Shown here: positions 12,332 to 16,688 of the stretch, piece by piece
Position numbering within the stretch: the first letter of the stretch is position 1
Layout: each line of letters opens with the position of its first letter
From: JBFLVU01 sp037444825
GTDB lineage: Bacteria > Acidobacteriota > UBA4820 > DSQY01
Direction of reading: 5' to 3'
Length of the DNA stretch: 16,688 nucleotides
Assembly: GCA_037444825.1 (NCBI GenBank)
Contig: JBBILR010000040.1
Location: 1 to 16,688, forward strand
Position numbers and translations under genes: made by a program
The notes under the pieces: model-generated
Databases searched by the model: none
What the model saw: only the letters and a program-made list of their open reading frames with translations
Told to the model about the DNA's origin: nothing

Positions 12332-13477
12332 TTGACGGTTTTGGCGTGGATCCTGTGGGGTGCCGCGGCCTTCTGGGGCCTGGCGCTCCTGAACGCCCTC
12401 CTCAACGCCCTCTTCATCCCCCGCCTGCCCAAGAGGCCGCCGGCGGAGGAGGGCCTTCCCCCCCTCACCGTGGTCATCCCCGCCCGCGATGAGGAGAAGG
12501 CCGTCGAAAGGACCGTGGAGGCCTTCTGCTCGCAGGACTACCCCGGCCTCTCGGTGGTGGTGGTGGACGACGGCTCCACCGACCGCACCCCGGAGATCCT
12601 GACAAGGCTGGCCGCGCGCTTTACGAACCTCACCGTGGTCCGCGGGGAGGAGCCTCCCCCCGGCTGGCTGGGGAAGCCCCACGCCCAGCACCTGGGCCTG
12701 GCCCATGCCCGCTCCCCGTGGATCCTCTTCGCCGACGCCGACGTCCGCTACGCCCCCTCGGCCCTCCGGCGGGCCATGGGGGAGGCCCTGCGGCGGCGGC
12801 TGGACTTCCTGCTGGTTCTCTCCACGCTGGAGGCGAGGGGGCTGGAGCACGTGCTCCTGGCCAACCTCGACGCCTTCACCTTTTACGTGGCCCCCGTCTT
12901 CCTCGCCAACGTGCAGGCCTTCAAAGGCTTGGCCTTCGGGGCCGGCTCCGGCAACCTGGTCCGCCGGGAGGCCCTGGAGCGGGCCGGGGGGCTGGAGGCC
13001 ATCCGTGGGGAGGTGGTGGACGACGTGGCCATGGGGAAGGCCGTCAAGGCCTCCGGGGCCCGGTGGGGCTTCGTCACCGCCTTCGGCGACGTAAGGGTGC
13101 GGATGTACGACGGCCTCTTCTCCGCCGTGGAGGGCTTCACGAAGAACTTCTTCGCCTTCTTCGGCTTCCGGCCGCTCCGGGCGGCCTTCCTCATGGCGGG
13201 GGACCTCGGCGTCCACACCCTCCCCGCCGCGGTTCTTCTGGCCTCGCCCCTCCTTCCCCTGCCGCCGGCGGTCTTGCTTCCCGCCGCCCTCTGCGCCGGC
13301 GCCGGCCTCGCCCTCAACGGGGCCCTCTGCCTTTGGGCCGGAAAGCCTCTCTGGATCGCCCCGCTCTTCCCCTTGAGGCCGCTCCTGTGGACGTGGGTTC
13401 TCTCGAGGTCCATGGCGCGGTATTTCCGGCGCGGGGTGGTCTGGCGGGGTCGGACCTACCGCCCCTCCGCCGAGTGA
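12332..13477 (+). CDS. Membrane glycosyltransferase family 2
   Basis: A 381-residue membrane-bound GT2 enzyme that transfers a sugar from a nucleotide-sugar donor. One membrane helix lies at about 5-28, the GT-A domain at about 45-270, and hydrophobic helices at about 285-360. Seen are LTVVIPARDEE (45-55), VVVDDGSTDRTPEIL with the Asp pair 79-80, GWLGKPHAQHLGLAHA, FADADVRYAP with the metal-binding DAD 135-137, the acidic pair VVDDVAMG (230-231), EGFTKNFFAFFGF and the C-terminal VVWRGRTYR. This layout recalls carotenoid or hopanoid glycosyltransferases (CrtQ, HpnB), so a lipid or isoprenoid acceptor is a reasonable guess but not shown. Dxs upstream would supply isoprenoid precursors; that link is inference only. 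TTG 12332 comes 3 nt after the moaB stop with GGAGG (12319-12323) upstream. Confidence 0.85.
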   Translation: MTVLAWILWGAAAFWGLALLNALLNALFIPRLPKRPPAEEGLPPLTVVIPARDEEKAVERTVEAFCSQDYPGLSVVVVDDGSTDRTPEILTRLAARFTNLTVVRGEEPPPGWLGKPHAQHLGLAHARSPWILFADADVRYAPSALRRAMGEALRRRLDFLLVLSTLEARGLEHVLLANLDAFTFYVAPVFLANVQAFKGLAFGAGSGNLVRREALERAGGLEAIRGEVVDDVAMGKAVKASGARWGFVTAFGDVRVRMYDGLFSAVEGFTKNFFAFFGFRPLRAAFLMAGDLGVHTLPAAVLLASPLLPLPPAVLLPAALCAGAGLALNGALCLWAGKPLWIAPLFPLRPLLWTWVLSRSMARYFRRGVVWRGRTYRPSAE

Positions 13478-13516
13478 GGGCCCCGGGGAACCCCCCTCCC
13501 GAGGACCCGCCCTCTC

Positions 13517-13546
13517 TTGTTTCGGCGGCGATGGGCGTAGAATAAT
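13517..13546 (+). promoter_or_regulatory. Possible sucA promoter
   Basis: TTGTTT (13517-13522) is followed by TAGAATAAT (13538-13546), the only AT-rich patch in the 149-bp gap before sucA. Spacing is 15 nt to TAGAAT or 18 nt to AATAAT, neither ideal. A start near 13550 would leave a leader of about 75 nt. No terminator for the upstream glycosyltransferase gene was seen. Confidence 0.4.
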
Positions 13547-13626
13547 CCGAGGTTCGAGCCTGTTGTGCCGGGTTGGCTCCTCCCGCGAACGCTCCGGGAG
13601 GGCGGCCCGTCCCAAAAGGAGTTGCC

Positions 13627-16368
<2,742 letters not shown>

Positions 16369-16414
16369 GCCATGAGGCGGGCCCCCTTTTCTGCGCCTCG
16401 TTGGAGGTCATCCC

Positions 16415-16688
16415 ATGCGGATTGAGGTCATCGTCCCCCAGGTGGGTGAATCCATCGTCGAAGGGCTCCTGGCCGAATGGCTCCAGCCCGACGGGGCCGT
16501 GGTGAAGCGCGAAGACCCCCTCTTCGTCCTGGAGACCGACAAGGTCACCCTCACCGTGGCCGCCGAGCACGGGGGCCGCCTGAAGATCCTCGTGGCCGCC
16601 GGCTCCACCGTGAAGGTCGGGCAGGCGGTGGCCGAGGTGGACACCGAGGCCGTCGCGGCCTCCGCCGCCGCCCCGGAGCGGGAGGCCG
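16415..16688 (+). CDS. sucB: 2-oxoglutarate dehydrogenase E2 (lipoyl domain), partial
   Basis: Dihydrolipoyl succinyltransferase, the core of the 2-oxoglutarate dehydrogenase complex. Only the first 91 residues are in the window. They form one lipoyl domain: IEVIVPQVGESIVEGLLAEW, then VLETDKVTLTV with lipoyl-acceptor Lys43, then GSTVKVGQAVAEVD at its end. An Ala-rich linker starts near residue 82. GESI-EG-L-EW and ETDKVTLTV are typical of SucB rather than pyruvate dehydrogenase E2, and the neighbour sucA agrees. ATG 16415 follows GGAGGT (16403-16408). The gene is cut by the right window edge. Peripheral subunit-binding and catalytic domains are not visible. Confidence 0.93.
   Translation, partial: MRIEVIVPQVGESIVEGLLAEWLQPDGAVVKREDPLFVLETDKVTLTVAAEHGGRLKILVAAGSTVKVGQAVAEVDTEAVAASAAAPEREA

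Noticed and set aside
13478..13516. C- and G-runs after the glycosyltransferase gene as an intrinsic terminator
   Set aside because: No stable stem followed by a T-run could be identified.
10553..13615. Open frame of 1020 codons on the minus strand
   Set aside because: Exact antisense of pepA, moaB and the glycosyltransferase. The translation is Gly/His/Glu/Val-rich low-complexity sequence, a product of GC-rich codons, and the plus-strand genes have full family motifs.

Overview
The window is high-GC bacterial DNA, with GTG and TTG starts alongside ATG and mostly good Shine-Dalgarno (SD) sites. It carries aerobic-type central metabolism (2-oxoglutarate dehydrogenase E1 and the start of E2), the MEP isoprenoid entry enzyme Dxs, and a PyrK/PyrD type 1B pyrimidine pair. 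The genes alone do not fix the phylum. A GC-rich Gram-negative or deep-branching bacterium, for example in the Acidobacteriota, would fit; this is inference. One run of 100 N (3097-3196) is an assembly gap, so the window is two contigs joined by scaffolding.

Left part (1 to about 3743) is accessory-like and visibly less GC-rich. It starts with two abutting transposase remnants: an IS110-type C-terminus on the minus strand and a deleted, frameshifted IS481-type DDE transposase on the plus strand. Next comes a full-length protoglobin gene on the minus strand, divergent from an HxlR-family regulator across a 108-bp gap rich in inverted repeats. An ABC-type ATPase and two small membrane proteins follow. 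They look like one exporter operon, but the gap and a frameshift interrupt it.

Middle part (3722-8086, minus strand) holds pyrK-pyrD-pyrF, reading 5' to 3' from right to left. PyrK and PyrD form the NAD-linked dihydroorotate dehydrogenase and PyrF makes UMP. Upstream on the same strand is a membrane HD-GYP protein with a periplasmic sensor region and HAMP domain, a likely c-di-GMP phosphodiesterase.

Right part (8243-16688, plus strand) starts with dxs, behind a textbook sigma-70-like promoter in the divergent gap. A compact cluster pepA, moaB-like and GT2 glycosyltransferase follows, with intergenic distances of only 9 and 3 nt. Last come sucA and the lipoyl domain of sucB, which runs off the right edge. 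These are mostly ordinary housekeeping genes.

The most interesting unit is the protoglobin/HxlR pair, which looks like a self-contained haem-gas or reactive-species response module. The neighbouring ABC ATPase, with non-canonical Q-loop and H-loop residues, is the second. I see no CRISPR array, tRNA, rRNA or intact mobile element.
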